Shown piece after piece: positions 1 to 8,755 of a stretch of DNA of 64,000 bases. This stretch comes from Pedobacter endophyticus (GTDB lineage Bacteria > Bacteroidota > Bacteroidia > Sphingobacteriales > Sphingobacteriaceae). The position numbers were made by a program, and so were the translations under genes. The notes under the pieces were generated by a model. That model searched no databases. It saw only the letters and a program-made list of their open reading frames with translations, and was not told the DNA's origin. The stretch spans positions 3,534,001-3,598,000 of the forward strand of contig NZ_CP064939.1 in assembly GCF_015679185.1 (NCBI RefSeq), read 5' to 3'. Numbering within the stretch: position 1 is the stretch's first letter; every line of letters starts with the position of its first letter.

Positions 1-272
1 CAGTTAAAGCCTAACCATTTTATATCCTCCTGCTGGCTGTTTACGTACTCCGTTTTTTCGGTTACCGGATTCGTATCGTCGAAACGCAAGTTCGTATAGC
101 CGCCGTATTTTTGTGTCAGTCCGAAATTTAGGCATATCGCTTTGGCGTGGCCAATGTGTAAATAACCATTCGGTTCGGGCGGAAAACGCGTAACCAAAGT
201 ATCGTACTTGCCACTATTTAAGTCGTTCTCAACAATTTCTTCAATAAAGTTCAATGACTTCTCTTCACTCAT
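1..272 (-). CDS. glnS: Glutaminyl-tRNA synthetase, N-terminal part (truncated by window edge)
   Basis: This is the first 90 codons of a class I aminoacyl-tRNA synthetase that charges tRNA-Gln in the cytoplasm. The ATG is at 272-270 and the frame runs off the left edge. Residues about 31-42 read [12 protein letters not shown], the HIGH-type ATP-binding signature in the form used by GlnRS/GluRS; the following LRFDDTNP is also characteristic of GlnRS. A Bacteroidota -7 box lies 23-30 bases upstream of the start (minus strand, 302-295). The distinction from a GluRS rests on the N-terminal segment only, but [15 protein letters not shown] is the usual GlnRS form. Confidence 0.93.
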   Translation of the reverse strand, partial: MSEEKSLNFIEEIVENDLNSGKYDTLVTRFPPEPNGYLHIGHAKAICLNFGLTQKYGGYTNLRFDDTNPVTEKTEYVNSQQEDIKWLGFN

Positions 273-294
273 AAAAAGCTGTAAATTAGGAATG

Positions 295-302
295 CAAAGG
301 TA
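295..302 (-). promoter_or_regulatory. -7 box TACCTTTG before glnS
   Basis: On the minus strand this matches the Bacteroidota -7 consensus TAnnTTTG. It would give a leader of roughly 18 bases before the glnS ATG. Confidence 0.55.
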
Positions 303-637
303 AGGAAAATGAGCGGATTTATCAACGCCGACAGCTTTATAACCTTATTACATTTTTTCGTTTTACCGATTGATTGTCAGTATGTTATTTTGGTTTGCTA
401 TCCTGGAGCCTTTACCGTGGGCGCACCAAGCACCTAAAATAAACCTTATTGCGGCGATATCCTATTTTGATGCTTTAATGCTAACCAGGGTACAAACCTG
501 CTCAAAATAGATTAAGCGGAAAGAAGGGCTTTGGTAACCGATACGTACAGGCTTTGCTTTATATAAAATGTTTAGTGCCTTCTTTTTTGAAGCGCAAAAG
601 CAGTGGTCAAATTAACATTGTCACCCTGCCCGTTCCA

Positions 638-875
638 ATGCTATTAAGTTAAGGAATAATAATATGGTCATCCTAAGCGCCAACTATGAACGGTCGTCAT
701 CCTCAGCTTGGCTGGGGATTTTAATGCAAAGGCTCATACATCTGCATTAGGATTCCCTCCTGCGCGAGAAAGACGGCAAAAATAAAGATCATCCGATAGC
801 TATCAAATCATACTTGATTCTATGCCTAAATTCTTTCTTATAATGACAGCCAAAAAGCTTAATTTAATAGCATTG
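638..875. repeat. MITE-like element with 18-bp imperfect terminal inverted repeats
   Basis: The ends are CAATGCTATTAAGTTAAG at 638-655 and its reverse complement with one mismatch at 858-875. Inside are fragments of the dispersed intergenic repeat family (GTCATCCT, TCCTGCGCG). No coding capacity is visible. It lies in an 859-bp gap between glnS and the B12-binding gene. The termini resemble those of the neighbouring element at 901-1024. Confidence 0.6.
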
Positions 876-900
876 CTGCCCGTTCTGTCAGGCGGGCGTG

Positions 901-1024
901 CAATGTCATTTAGTTAGGGGTATTATTGAAAACATTGTCACCCTAAGCCTGTCGAAGGGCTGCTAGAAAGGGCTTCGACAAGCTCAGACTGACAGCACCC
1001 TTCGTGCGTAACTAAATGACATTG
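901..1024. repeat. MITE-like element with 16-bp perfect terminal inverted repeats
   Basis: CAATGTCATTTAGTTA at 901-916 is the exact reverse complement of 1009-1024. Between them is a second, imperfect inverted repeat of the family (TTGTCACCCTAAGCCTGTCG ... CGACAAGCTCAGACTGACAG). It has no ORF of its own and is a short non-autonomous element or large REP-type hairpin. Confidence 0.7.
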
Positions 1025-1131
1025 GGATGCCGCTTCGCCCCGGGGCTAAAAACCAAATGCCTGCCAAAAGCATTAAACCAATTTTCCTAATGCTTAAAAA
1101 TCGATACATTTACATCAACTTAATATTCGAT

Positions 1132-1551
1132 ATGGGCAAAATATTAAATCGGCCGATCCGTGTTTTAGTGGCCAAGGTGGGGCTCGATGGTCACGACAGG
1201 GGCGCTAAGGTAATCGCTACATCTTTGCGAGATGCAGGCATGGAGGTAATTTATACCGGGCTTCGGCAAACACCAGAAATGGTAGTAAATACCGCTCTGC
1301 AGGAAGATGTTGACGCCATCGGCATTTCTATCCTTTCGGGCGCACACATGACGGTGTTTCCAAAAATTATTCATTTGATGAAAGAAAAACAGCTCGATGA
1401 TGTGCTGCTTACCGGCGGTGGGATTATCCCCGAAGGCGACCGCACAAAACTTGCTGAGTTGGGCGTTGGGGAATTATTTCCCCCTGGAACAACCATGGCG
1501 AGCATAGTTGATTATATTAAACATTGGGTTACAGAAAATAGAAATTTTTAA
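1132..1551 (+). CDS. Cobalamin B12-binding domain protein (methylmalonyl-CoA mutase C-terminal-like)
   Basis: A stand-alone B12-binding Rossmann-like domain of 139 residues, like the C-terminal domain of methylmalonyl-CoA mutase. The base-off cobalamin motif D-x-H-x-x-G is present at residues 19-24 (DGHDRG), followed by SILSGAH and the TGGGI loop. I start at 1132 ([11 protein letters not shown]) because the family begins just before the first beta strand; the longer frame from 1027 reads out of a repeat element. It lies 4 bp before an enoyl-CoA hydratase, suggesting co-transcription and a role in acyl-CoA metabolism. It probably needs a separate catalytic mutase subunit, which is not in this window. 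Which mutase it serves is unknown. Confidence 0.85.
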   Translation: MGKILNRPIRVLVAKVGLDGHDRGAKVIATSLRDAGMEVIYTGLRQTPEMVVNTALQEDVDAIGISILSGAHMTVFPKIIHLMKEKQLDDVLLTGGGIIPEGDRTKLAELGVGELFPPGTTMASIVDYIKHWVTENRNF

Positions 1552-1555
1552 AGCG

Positions 1556-2332
1556 ATGACGGATCAAAATTTAATAACAGCGGTAAGAGAAAACATTCTT
1601 TACATCACCATTAATCGCGAAAAAGCATTGAACGCGTTAAATAAGGCTACATTGGCCGAGTTGGCAGAGGCCATAACGTTTGCCAATACCACAGATGAGG
1701 TGAGGGGCGTAATTATTACGGGCAGCGGCGAGAAGGCTTTTGTTGCGGGTGCCGACATTAAAGAATTTTCAGATTATACGGGAGCGCAGGGCGAAGAACT
1801 TGCCCGAAAAGGGCACGAACTGGTGTTTAACGCCATTGAAAACGCTAAAAAGCCATTTATTGCCGCCATTAATGGTTTCGCATTGGGCGGCGGGCTCGAG
1901 TTGGCCATGGCCTGTCATATCCGTGTGGCTGCCGAAAGCGCAAAACTAGGGCTCCCCGAAGTTTCGCTCGGCTTAATTCCGGGTTACGGCGGCACACAAC
2001 GGTTAACGCAATTGGTTGGCAAGGGAAAAGCCATTGAGATGATTATCACCGCTAACCCGATAACTGCACACGAGGCAGAAAAAATTGGCCTGGTTAACTA
2101 CGTAGTACCACAAAGTGATGTTATAGCTAAGGCAACAGAGATTTTAAACTTCGTAAAAAAACGAGCCCCGCTTGCCGTTAGCGCAGCATTAAAAGCCGTA
2201 GTTGCTTCATTAAATAATGAAGGCTATCAGGTAGAAACAACCTTGTTTGGGGAGTGTTTCGAGACTGAGGATTTTAAAGAGGGCGTTGCAGCATTCGTAA
2301 ATAAAAGACCAAGTGTATTTCTCGGCAAATAG
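1556..2332 (+). CDS. Enoyl-CoA hydratase/isomerase family protein
   Basis: A 258-residue crotonase-fold protein expected to hydrate trans-2-enoyl-CoA (or 3-hydroxybutyryl-CoA chemistry) in fatty acid or amino acid breakdown. The oxyanion-hole segment AGADIKEF (about 64-71), GGGLELA with Glu115 and LPEVSLGLIPGYGGTQRL with Glu135 match the two catalytic glutamates of true hydratases. The start at 1556 (MTDQNL) is preferred to 1508, which would lie inside the upstream gene. It follows the B12-binding gene by 4 bp, so the two probably form one transcript. Confidence 0.9.
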   Translation: MTDQNLITAVRENILYITINREKALNALNKATLAELAEAITFANTTDEVRGVIITGSGEKAFVAGADIKEFSDYTGAQGEELARKGHELVFNAIENAKKPFIAAINGFALGGGLELAMACHIRVAAESAKLGLPEVSLGLIPGYGGTQRLTQLVGKGKAIEMIITANPITAHEAEKIGLVNYVVPQSDVIAKATEILNFVKKRAPLAVSAALKAVVASLNNEGYQVETTLFGECFETEDFKEGVAAFVNKRPSVFLGK

Positions 2333-2373
2333 GCAATTTGTTGGCGTAATTTTCATATGCAATAGGGAAAATT

Positions 2374-2389
2374 GGGGAAAATATTTCCC
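2374..2389. promoter_or_regulatory. Candidate activator-binding site upstream of the NtrC-type regulator
   Basis: GGGGAAAATATTTCCC lies within a near-palindrome (TTGGGGAAAATATTTCCCAA, 2372-2391), 104-119 bp before the start codon at 2493. It matches 13 of 16 positions of the site GGGGAAAATAATCCTC at 57272-57287 in the small-RNA array. An autoregulatory site is an inference; I see no GG-N10-GC promoter between it and the gene. Confidence 0.45.
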
Positions 2390-2492
2390 AAACCGATTTT
2401 ATTTTCGTAAATTATACCGAAACCAAAATCAAACTGTAATCCCATGTCAACTGCATGTTCCGGGTTAACGTTGAGTTGAAAACTATTTACTG

Positions 2493-3908
2493 ATGAAAAA
2501 GAAGATACTTATAATTGACGACGAGGTCAATATTGGCTTATTGCTTTCGCGGTTTCTAACAAGGAACGGCTTTGAAGTGGCCACTGCGATAACCGGAAAT
2601 TCGGCTTTTGAAACTTTATCAAATGAAGTCTTCGATCTTGTGCTTTGCGATTATGGCCTGGACGATACCGATGGTCGCGAAATTTTAATAAAAATCAAAG
2701 AAAACTACCCCACCACCGGGGTAATTATCATTACCGGCTACACAGACATCAAACGTGCCGTTGAGCTGATTAAGCTTGGCGCATACGATTATATTACAAA
2801 GCCTTTGTATCCTGATGAAATATTAAACACCATAAATAAGGCACTTGAAACACAAAGGGCGTTGAACGAGCGTTCAATGGCTCCGGGTGAGGCTATCAGC
2901 AACGTAACTGAGCCGGAATACAACAGCCAAACACAATATATTGATGGCAAGAGCGAGGTATCAATCGGCTTGTTAAAGCAGATTCAATTAATTGCGCCAA
3001 CTTCTTATAGCGTTATCCTTACCGGAAAAAGCGGTACCGGAAAAGAATATGTTGCCAAAACCATTCACCTCAACAGTTTAAGGAAAGATAAGCCCTTTAT
3101 AGCGATGGATTGTGGCTCGCTAACCAAAGAATTAGCCGCAAGTGAGTTTTTCGGCCACGAGAAGGGAGCCTTTACCGGTGCCTTATATAAAAAAATTGGC
3201 CACTTTGAACAAGCCAATGGGGGGACGTTATTTTTAGACGAAATCGGCAACTTATCTTACGAAATTCAGGCAACGCTGCTCAGAACAGTTCAGGAAAGAA
3301 AAGTGAAGCGCATTGGAAGTACCAAAGAAATTGACCTCGATGTACGGATTATTGTGGCCACCAACGAAAATTTGGTGGAGAATATAAACAAAGGAACATT
3401 CAGGGAAGATTTATTTCATCGTTTTAACGAATTTTCAATCCACATTCCTTCGCTGAAGAAACGGGGGAACGATATTATGGTTTTTGCCGAACGTTTTTTA
3501 GCCGACGCCAACCGCGAGCTCGGGAAAAATATCAAGGGATTTTCAGAAGGGGTTAAAAACTGTTTCTTAAGCTATAGCTGGCCCGGAAATGTACGCGAAT
3601 TGAAAAACGTAATCAGGCGGGTATCACTCCTAACCGAAGGAAACGAAATACAAGTGGGTGTATTGCCCCTCGAACTGGCAAACCATATCAGAGATTTTGA
3701 TAAGGAGCATATTTCGGAGAAAGTTAAACCCAAGCAGGCTAAACGAAAAGACCTTAAAGATGCAGCCCACGAGGCCGAGTACAACGCCGTTTTGAGCGTT
3801 TTAAAGGACGTAAATTTTAACAAGACCAAGGCCGCCAAAATCTTAAATATCGATAGGAAGACACTGTATAATAAAATAAAGGCCATTAAGTTTTTAGACG
3901 AGCAATAA
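2493..3908 (+). CDS. Sigma-54-dependent response regulator (NtrC family)
   Basis: A 471-residue bacterial enhancer-binding protein. An N-terminal receiver domain (about 1-120) has Asp53 as phospho-acceptor and Lys103. The AAA+ domain has Walker A GKSGTGKE (178-185), the sigma-54 contact loop GAFTGA (225-230) and Walker B GGTLFLDE (243-250). A C-terminal Fis-type helix-turn-helix ends the protein (NKTKAAKILNIDRKTLYNKI). All elements needed to open sigma-54 promoters are intact. No histidine kinase gene is adjacent, so its partner is elsewhere. A GGGGAAAAT/TTTCCC near-palindrome about 110 bp upstream resembles sites before the three small-RNA genes near 57 kb, making this protein a candidate for their activator. 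Downstream is a membrane/stress gene set. Confidence 0.93.
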   Translation: MKKKILIIDDEVNIGLLLSRFLTRNGFEVATAITGNSAFETLSNEVFDLVLCDYGLDDTDGREILIKIKENYPTTGVIIITGYTDIKRAVELIKLGAYDYITKPLYPDEILNTINKALETQRALNERSMAPGEAISNVTEPEYNSQTQYIDGKSEVSIGLLKQIQLIAPTSYSVILTGKSGTGKEYVAKTIHLNSLRKDKPFIAMDCGSLTKELAASEFFGHEKGAFTGALYKKIGHFEQANGGTLFLDEIGNLSYEIQATLLRTVQERKVKRIGSTKEIDLDVRIIVATNENLVENINKGTFREDLFHRFNEFSIHIPSLKKRGNDIMVFAERFLADANRELGKNIKGFSEGVKNCFLSYSWPGNVRELKNVIRRVSLLTEGNEIQVGVLPLELANHIRDFDKEHISEKVKPKQAKRKDLKDAAHEAEYNAVLSVLKDVNFNKTKAAKILNIDRKTLYNKIKAIKFLDEQ

Positions 3909-3970
3909 TATCATGTTTTGTAAAACAAAACGAGCGCTTTTAGTATTTAAAGGAATACCATCACATCTCT

Positions 3971-5020
3971 ATGTCAGTATTTTCTTACAAACAGCGCAAC
4001 AATATCAATCTCGTTATCATTATAGCGCTCGGCTTGTTAATCGCCTACTCACTACAAGGAATATTTAGCGCAATTTTAAGTACGTTGGTGCTTTACACCA
4101 TTATGCGTCCGGCATACATTCACCTCGCCGAAATTAAAGGTTGGAACAAACGTTTGGTTGCCATCTCGCTGATCGCCTTTAGCGTTTTAATCATCGTATT
4201 GCCGTTTTATGCATTGAGCAGTATGGTGTTGAGTAAGATTTCGGAACTTAGAAACAATGAAATCTTTTTTAAAAATCTGTTGGTTAAGCTTCAGCATTTA
4301 AGCCCGGTCAAGATCAATCAGGAGCTCATTCAGGAGGGAATGAACCGCTTGGGCAACTGGGCTACCCAGCTTTTTCCTTCGCTGATCTCAAGCGCAGTAA
4401 ATATTATACTTAGTTTGCTAGTGATGTATTTTTTATTATACTTTATGCTCATTGAACGTAAAAAGTTTGAGTATTCATTAATCAAGTATGCACCATTAAG
4501 AGAACAGAACGCTTTGCGCTTTGGCGATGAAATGCGAAACACGACCTACGCAAATGTACTTGGCCAGGGCTTAATTTGTTTGGTGCAGGGCTCACTTGTA
4601 AGCCTATCATTTTACGTGCTCGGCTATAAAGACCCTGTATTTTGGGGCGTTATCACCACGTTTATATCCTTTGTTCCGATTTTAGGCCCCCCGGTCGTTT
4701 TTGTGCCGGCGGCAATACTGCAAATTGCCAACGGTAATAACTTTGCAGGCTGGGCCATGTTAATATTTGGCTTTGTGGTCATTATCAATATTGATAATGT
4801 GCTCAGATTCATTATTGCAAAAAAAGTTGGTAACATACATCCCATTATTACAGTAATTGGCGTAATTATTGGTATTCCTTTATTCGGAATATTAGGGCTT
4901 GTTTTTGGCCCGCTTCTGCTTTCTTATTTTATATTGCTAGTTAAAATTTACGAAACGAGTACGCTCGCTTCAGAAAGATTGGAAAGAATTAAAACAAATA
5001 ACGAACTTGGAGAGTTATAA
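3971..5020 (+). CDS. AI-2E family transporter (PerM-like membrane protein)
   Basis: A 349-residue polytopic inner-membrane protein with about eight hydrophobic segments and the family's long soluble insert after the second or third helix (about 90-125). The C-terminal half carries the typical G-x-x-x-x-x-P-I-x-G-P and FGPLLLSYF-like segments. The family name comes from one member linked to autoinducer-2 export; other members are Na+/H+ antiporters or of unknown function, so the substrate cannot be called. It sits 62 bp after the sigma-54 activator and before ytxH-like and holin-like genes, all on the same strand. Confidence 0.85.
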   Translation: MSVFSYKQRNNINLVIIIALGLLIAYSLQGIFSAILSTLVLYTIMRPAYIHLAEIKGWNKRLVAISLIAFSVLIIVLPFYALSSMVLSKISELRNNEIFFKNLLVKLQHLSPVKINQELIQEGMNRLGNWATQLFPSLISSAVNIILSLLVMYFLLYFMLIERKKFEYSLIKYAPLREQNALRFGDEMRNTTYANVLGQGLICLVQGSLVSLSFYVLGYKDPVFWGVITTFISFVPILGPPVVFVPAAILQIANGNNFAGWAMLIFGFVVIINIDNVLRFIIAKKVGNIHPIITVIGVIIGIPLFGILGLVFGPLLLSYFILLVKIYETSTLASERLERIKTNNELGEL

Positions 5021-5098
5021 TGTATATCCCTCAAGAGTAAATAATATGGTATTTTTTTTCTATTTTACTTGATTGTTAAACCATTTAATACATAAATT

Positions 5099-5365
5099 AT
5101 GAATGATAATTCGAAAGTTGTGGTAGCGCTTTTAGCAGGATTAGCTGCGGGTGCGGCCCTAGGTATTTTATTTGCACCAGATAAAGGCGAGGAAACACGC
5201 GACAAGCTTAGTCAATCGTTAAAAGACTTGGGAGATTCTATTAAAGACAAAGCTGCCGACGAAATCAACAATTTGGCAGGCTTAAAAGAAAAAGTTGTAA
5301 GCTCTATTAAAACCAAGCTGAGAAGCGTTGAGGAAGAATATAGCGACGACGTAGAGCACGCATAA
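5099..5365 (+). CDS. YtxH domain-containing protein
   Basis: An 88-residue protein with one N-terminal transmembrane helix (about 7-27) followed by the YtxH signature GILFAPDKGEETRDKL and an amphipathic, charged alpha-helical tail. YtxH proteins are small membrane-anchored general-stress proteins in Bacillus; the molecular role is unknown. It is followed by a UUCG hairpin and then a holin-like gene, a combination frequent in Bacteroidota. Confidence 0.85.
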   Translation: MNDNSKVVVALLAGLAAGAALGILFAPDKGEETRDKLSQSLKDLGDSIKDKAADEINNLAGLKEKVVSSIKTKLRSVEEEYSDDVEHA

Positions 5366-5380
5366 ATTAAATAAATATCT

Positions 5381-5400
5381 TAACCGGCTTCGGCCGGTTA
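5381..5400 (+). other. UUCG-tetraloop hairpin between ytxH-like and holin-like genes
   Basis: TAACCGGC-TTCG-GCCGGTTA is a perfect 8-bp stem closed by a UUCG loop, 15 bp after the YtxH stop and 17 bp before the next start. There is no T-tract, so it is more likely an mRNA-stabilising or processing hairpin than a terminator. Confidence 0.6.
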
Positions 5401-5417
5401 AATTACTCATCTAAACT

Positions 5418-5798
5418 ATGCAGGAAAATAAAGAAAAAAGCATTGAAGACATTGTAGACGATGCAAAGGGCTTTTTGGAAGCCAGGATAGAATATACCAG
5501 ATTATATTTGGTAGAAAAAGCAGCTAAACTTTTTGCAGATTTAGTTACCAATACTGTCGTAATTGTCTGTTTTATTTTGGCATTCTTATTCGGATCGGTT
5601 ACGCTCGCTCTCTTTCTATCCGACGTGCTTGGCGGTTACACTGCGGGTTTTGGTTGCGTTTCACTGATATATATTGCGTTAGCCGTTATTGTTTATTTTA
5701 CTAAAGACAAATACATCGAAAAGGCCATCATTAATGGCGCCATTAGAAAGTATTTTGATAAACTTGCAGATGAGGAGGAAGAAGATGAGAAACTATAA
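5418..5798 (+). CDS. Phage holin family-like (Phage_holin_3_6) membrane protein
   Basis: A 126-residue protein with a short charged N-terminus, two transmembrane helices (about 43-66 and 74-96) separated by a short LSDVLGGY turn, and an acidic C-terminal tail (ADEEEEDEKL). This matches the Phage_holin_3_6 family, which despite its name is mostly chromosomal and found beside YtxH proteins. Nothing around it is phage-like. The last 14 bp overlap the next gene. Confidence 0.75.
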   Translation: MQENKEKSIEDIVDDAKGFLEARIEYTRLYLVEKAAKLFADLVTNTVVIVCFILAFLFGSVTLALFLSDVLGGYTAGFGCVSLIYIALAVIVYFTKDKYIEKAIINGAIRKYFDKLADEEEEDEKL

Positions 5799-6222
5799 AA
5801 ACATCAGGACCCTACAAGACTTGCAAGCTAAAAAACTGGAGCTGAAAGTAGAGTATAAACTAAAGCAAACCTTACTTGTTGCTGATGGCAAAACCTATTT
5901 GCACCAGTTTACACCTGCAGCATTGTTTAAAAAATATGTTACCCCAAATAATTTCTTTAAGGTTGATGATAAACTTAACATCAGCGGTACAGCGATGTCT
6001 GTGCTGTTGCCGATGTTTATGAACAAAACCATATTTAAAGGAGCTGGGTTTTTAACTAAGGCAGCCGTTGGACTGGTATCGGGTAAAGTTGGGAAATCGC
6101 TGGATGCTGAGCATCTTTCGGGCATCTTTAACTCAGTTAAGGGATGGTTCAGTAAGAATAAAGAAAAAAAGGCGAAGAAATTTGTCGATTATGGTATTCC
6201 GCCAGATAGTGAAACTTATTAG
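5785..6222 (+). CDS. Conserved protein of unknown function
   Basis: A 145-residue product. I use the ATG at 5785 (MRNYKNIRT), which overlaps the end of the holin-like gene by 14 bp and has a purine-rich GAGGAGGAAGA stretch just upstream; the longer frame is entirely inside that gene. The N-terminal third is charged and helical (LQDLQAKKLELKVEYKLK), the middle has a hydrophobic, Gly/Ala-rich stretch (about 75-100) and the C-terminus is Lys-rich. No family is recognised. Tight overlap implies translational coupling with the holin-like protein. Confidence 0.7.
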   Translation: MRNYKNIRTLQDLQAKKLELKVEYKLKQTLLVADGKTYLHQFTPAALFKKYVTPNNFFKVDDKLNISGTAMSVLLPMFMNKTIFKGAGFLTKAAVGLVSGKVGKSLDAEHLSGIFNSVKGWFSKNKEKKAKKFVDYGIPPDSETY

Positions 6223-6242
6223 TTTATGTTAACATAAATGCT

Positions 6243-6365
6243 GTAATAAATATCACCCTGAGCATTTCGACTGGAGTTTATCTTGAGCGTAGACGAAAGG
6301 CTCAATACAGGCTTAATCGAAGGGCAAGTGTACTAGGCTTCGACTTCGCTCAGCCTGACAAAGCA
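6243..6365. repeat. Dispersed REP-like hairpin element
   Basis: TAATAAATATCACCCTGAGC at 6243 recurs near 57465. Further on CTTCGACTTCGCTCAGCCTGACA pairs with the opening CACCCTGAGCATTTCGAC in the usual inverted layout of this genome's intergenic elements. It is non-coding. Confidence 0.55.
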
Positions 6366-6451
6366 TCATTAACAAAATTAGTACTTGGTGAATACTTATT
6401 GGCTCACCTCAATAGTCATTGAATATATGCCAAGCACATTGGCTATTAATT

Positions 6452-6487
6452 AAAAAGGCCACTTAGCGTTTTGCGTTAAGTGGCCTT
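6452..6487. terminator. Bidirectional intrinsic terminator between the 5785 gene and aspS
   Basis: AAAAAGGCCACTTA pairs with its complement across a GCGTTTTGCGT loop region, with A-tract on one side and T-tract on the other. It sits between convergent genes. Confidence 0.85.
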
Positions 6488-6540
6488 TTTTTATTCGCTT
6501 GCTCTGATGAACTAATGACCAATGAACAAATTGTTATTTT

Positions 6541-8286
6541 TTAAAGATCCGTTTTAATCTTCAGTTCCTTCAATTGTTTATCGTCGATTGTGCTCGGACT
6601 ATCGATCATAACATCTCTTCCCGAATTATTTTTAGGGAAAGCAATTACATCGCGAATCGAATCTAAGCCTGCAAAAATTGAAGTTAAGCGGTCAAATCCG
6701 AAGGCAATTCCACCGTGTGGAGGTGCGCCAAACTCAAATGCATCCATTAAGAAACCAAATTGTTTCTGAGCTTCTTCAGCGCTAAAACCTAAATGCTTAA
6801 ACATTAATGCTTGCAGTTCCCGATCGTGAATACGAATTGAACCTCCGCCAATTTCAGTTCCATTAATCACCATGTCATAAGCATTCGCACGAACATTTTT
6901 CGGGTCCGTATCTAGCAGGGCGATATCTTCTGGCTTGGGCGAGGTAAAGGGGTGGTGCATGGCATGGTAACGCTCGGTTTCTTCATCCCATTCTAAAAGC
7001 GGAAAATCCAATACCCAAAGTGCTGAGAAAGTATTTTTATCGCGTAAGCCCAAACGGTTACCCATTTCAAGACGCAACTCGTTCAATTGTTTACGAACTT
7101 TATCAGTCGATCCAGCTAAAATTAAAAGCAAATCGCCTTTTTCAGTTGCAAAAGCTTCGCTCCATTGCTTCAAATCTGCTTCGTTAAAGAATTTATCAAC
7201 CGACGATTTTATCGTGTCATCATCATTATGTCGGGCATAGATTAAGCCTGTAGCACCAATTTGCGGGCGCTTAATAAAGTCGGTCAGTTCATCTAACTGT
7301 TTCCGCGTATAACTGGCTGCACCTTTTGCATTAATACCAACAACCAACTCGGCGTTATCGAACACAGGGAAGCCTTTGCCCTTTACCAAATCGTTCGCCT
7401 CTACAAACTGCATGGCAAAACGCGTGTCGGGCTTATCGGAACCATATAACCGCATTGCATCGGCGTACTGCATCCGCGGAACTTCTGGCAAATCGTAATT
7501 GCGAACCTCTTTAAAAAGTGTGCGGATTAAGCCTTCAAAGGTGTTTAAAATGTCTTCTTGTTCGATAAACGACATTTCGCAATCGATTTGGGTAAACTCC
7601 GGCTGGCGATCGGCTCTTAAATCCTCATCCCTAAAGCATTTTACAATTTGAAAATACCGATCAAAACCCGAAACCATAAGCAATTGCTTAAAAGTTTGTG
7701 GCGACTGCGGTAAGGCGTAAAACTCACCCTCGTTCATGCGGCTAGGCACAACGAAATCTCGGGCGCCTTCGGGTGTAGATTTGATTAACACCGGAGTTTC
7801 TACCTCGATAAAATCTAAGGCATCTAAGTAGCGGCGAACGGATTGCGCCATTTTATGGCGTAAAACCAGGTTGTTACGAACCGGATTGCGACGTAAATCG
7901 AGGTAACGGTATTTCATGCGCAGCTCGTCTCCGCCGTCAGTTTCGTCATCAATCATAAAGGGAGGCAGCTTCGCCGCATTTAAAACCTCAAGTGCAGAAA
8001 CTTTAATCTCTACATCGCCTGTTGGCATTTTAGGGTTTTTATTGCTGCGTTCTACTACCGTACCAGTGGCTTTGATCACAAACTCGCGACCTAACAAACG
8101 TGCTGCTTCGCAAAGCTCACGGTTATCATCCATGTTAAAAACCAGTTGTGTAATACCATAACGGTCGCGTATGTCGATAAAAGTCATGCCGCCCAAATCT
8201 CTCGATTTTTGTACCCAACCACACAAGGTTACACTTTCGCCCAAGTTATTAAGGGTTAGTGCACCGCAAGTTACTGTTCTTAACAT
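6541..8286 (-). CDS. aspS: Aspartyl-tRNA synthetase
   Basis: A 581-residue class II synthetase of the bacterial type. It has an N-terminal OB-fold anticodon-binding domain (1 to about 105), class II motif 2 ([18 protein letters not shown]), the inserted GAD domain (about 290-410) and motif 3 (GIAFGFDRL near residue 535). It charges tRNA-Asp; bacterial-type enzymes are usually discriminating unless Asn-tRNA amidation is used, which cannot be judged here. A minus-strand -7 box TATTTTTG is at 8317-8310. It converges with the 5785 gene. Confidence 0.97.
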   Translation of the reverse strand: MLRTVTCGALTLNNLGESVTLCGWVQKSRDLGGMTFIDIRDRYGITQLVFNMDDNRELCEAARLLGREFVIKATGTVVERSNKNPKMPTGDVEIKVSALEVLNAAKLPPFMIDDETDGGDELRMKYRYLDLRRNPVRNNLVLRHKMAQSVRRYLDALDFIEVETPVLIKSTPEGARDFVVPSRMNEGEFYALPQSPQTFKQLLMVSGFDRYFQIVKCFRDEDLRADRQPEFTQIDCEMSFIEQEDILNTFEGLIRTLFKEVRNYDLPEVPRMQYADAMRLYGSDKPDTRFAMQFVEANDLVKGKGFPVFDNAELVVGINAKGAASYTRKQLDELTDFIKRPQIGATGLIYARHNDDDTIKSSVDKFFNEADLKQWSEAFATEKGDLLLILAGSTDKVRKQLNELRLEMGNRLGLRDKNTFSALWVLDFPLLEWDEETERYHAMHHPFTSPKPEDIALLDTDPKNVRANAYDMVINGTEIGGGSIRIHDRELQALMFKHLGFSAEEAQKQFGFLMDAFEFGAPPHGGIAFGFDRLTSIFAGLDSIRDVIAFPKNNSGRDVMIDSPSTIDDKQLKELKIKTDL

Positions 8287-8309
8287 ATATTGTAATCTAA
8301 ATTTAGCGG

Positions 8310-8317
8310 CAAAAATA
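8310..8317 (-). promoter_or_regulatory. -7 box TATTTTTG before aspS
   Basis: Matches TAnnTTTG on the minus strand and gives a predicted leader of roughly 20 bases before the aspS start at 8286. Confidence 0.5.
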
Positions 8318-8419
8318 CCGATTTTGTTTTAAAGTTGACGCTATCAAGAATGGTTTTTGGTTGGATGGGAAAATTCACCATAAAGTTTGCTTTTTGCAAA
8401 CTTTTCATTATCTTTAACA

Positions 8420-8755
8420 ATGAAAATCTTGGTCAAAAAAACCATAATGTTTTATGCAAATATGTATAAGGCTTCGGCTATCGCATTATCAATATGGTTT
8501 GATGAGTTTTCTAAAGAGGACTTTAATAATTTCAACGAATTAAAGGAGGTTTACCGAAATGCGAGCGTGGTTAAAAATTCAAGAGTAGTTTTTAACATCA
8601 AAGGAAATGACTTTCGATTAGTTGTTTCCCTTAATTTTATACAAAAAACATGCTATGTAATTTGGTTTGGTACCCATGAAGAATATGACAAGATAAACGT
8701 TGAAACAATTACTTTCGATACGAAGATTTTAACGAACAATTGGAGGCAAAAATGA
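8420..8755 (+). CDS. higB: Type II toxin HigB (mRNA interferase)
   Basis: A 111-residue RelE/HigB-superfamily toxin that cleaves mRNA on the ribosome. The family core is clear: VKKTIM, then FRNA/YRNASVVKNSRVVFNIKGNDFRLVV and FGTHEEYDKI. I start at 8420 (MKILVKKT), which matches the family N-terminus; 8387 would add an unrelated leader. It overlaps the antitoxin start by 4 bp (ATGA), the usual toxin-first order for HigBA. Its A+T-rich codon use differs a little from the neighbours, fitting horizontal gain. Confidence 0.9.
   Translation: MKILVKKTIMFYANMYKASAIALSIWFDEFSKEDFNNFNELKEVYRNASVVKNSRVVFNIKGNDFRLVVSLNFIQKTCYVIWFGTHEEYDKINVETITFDTKILTNNWRQK

Noticed and set aside
1027..1131. N-terminal extension of the B12-binding protein
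   Set aside because: The 35 extra codons read through the border of a MITE-like element and do not match the family.
2390..2492. Sigma-54 promoter for the NtrC-type regulator
   Set aside because: No GG-N10-GC pattern was found between the enhancer-like site and the start codon.
5418..5798. Prophage remnant suggested by the holin-like protein
   Set aside because: This family is mostly chromosomal, the gene sits with a YtxH gene, and no lysin, structural or integrase gene is nearby.
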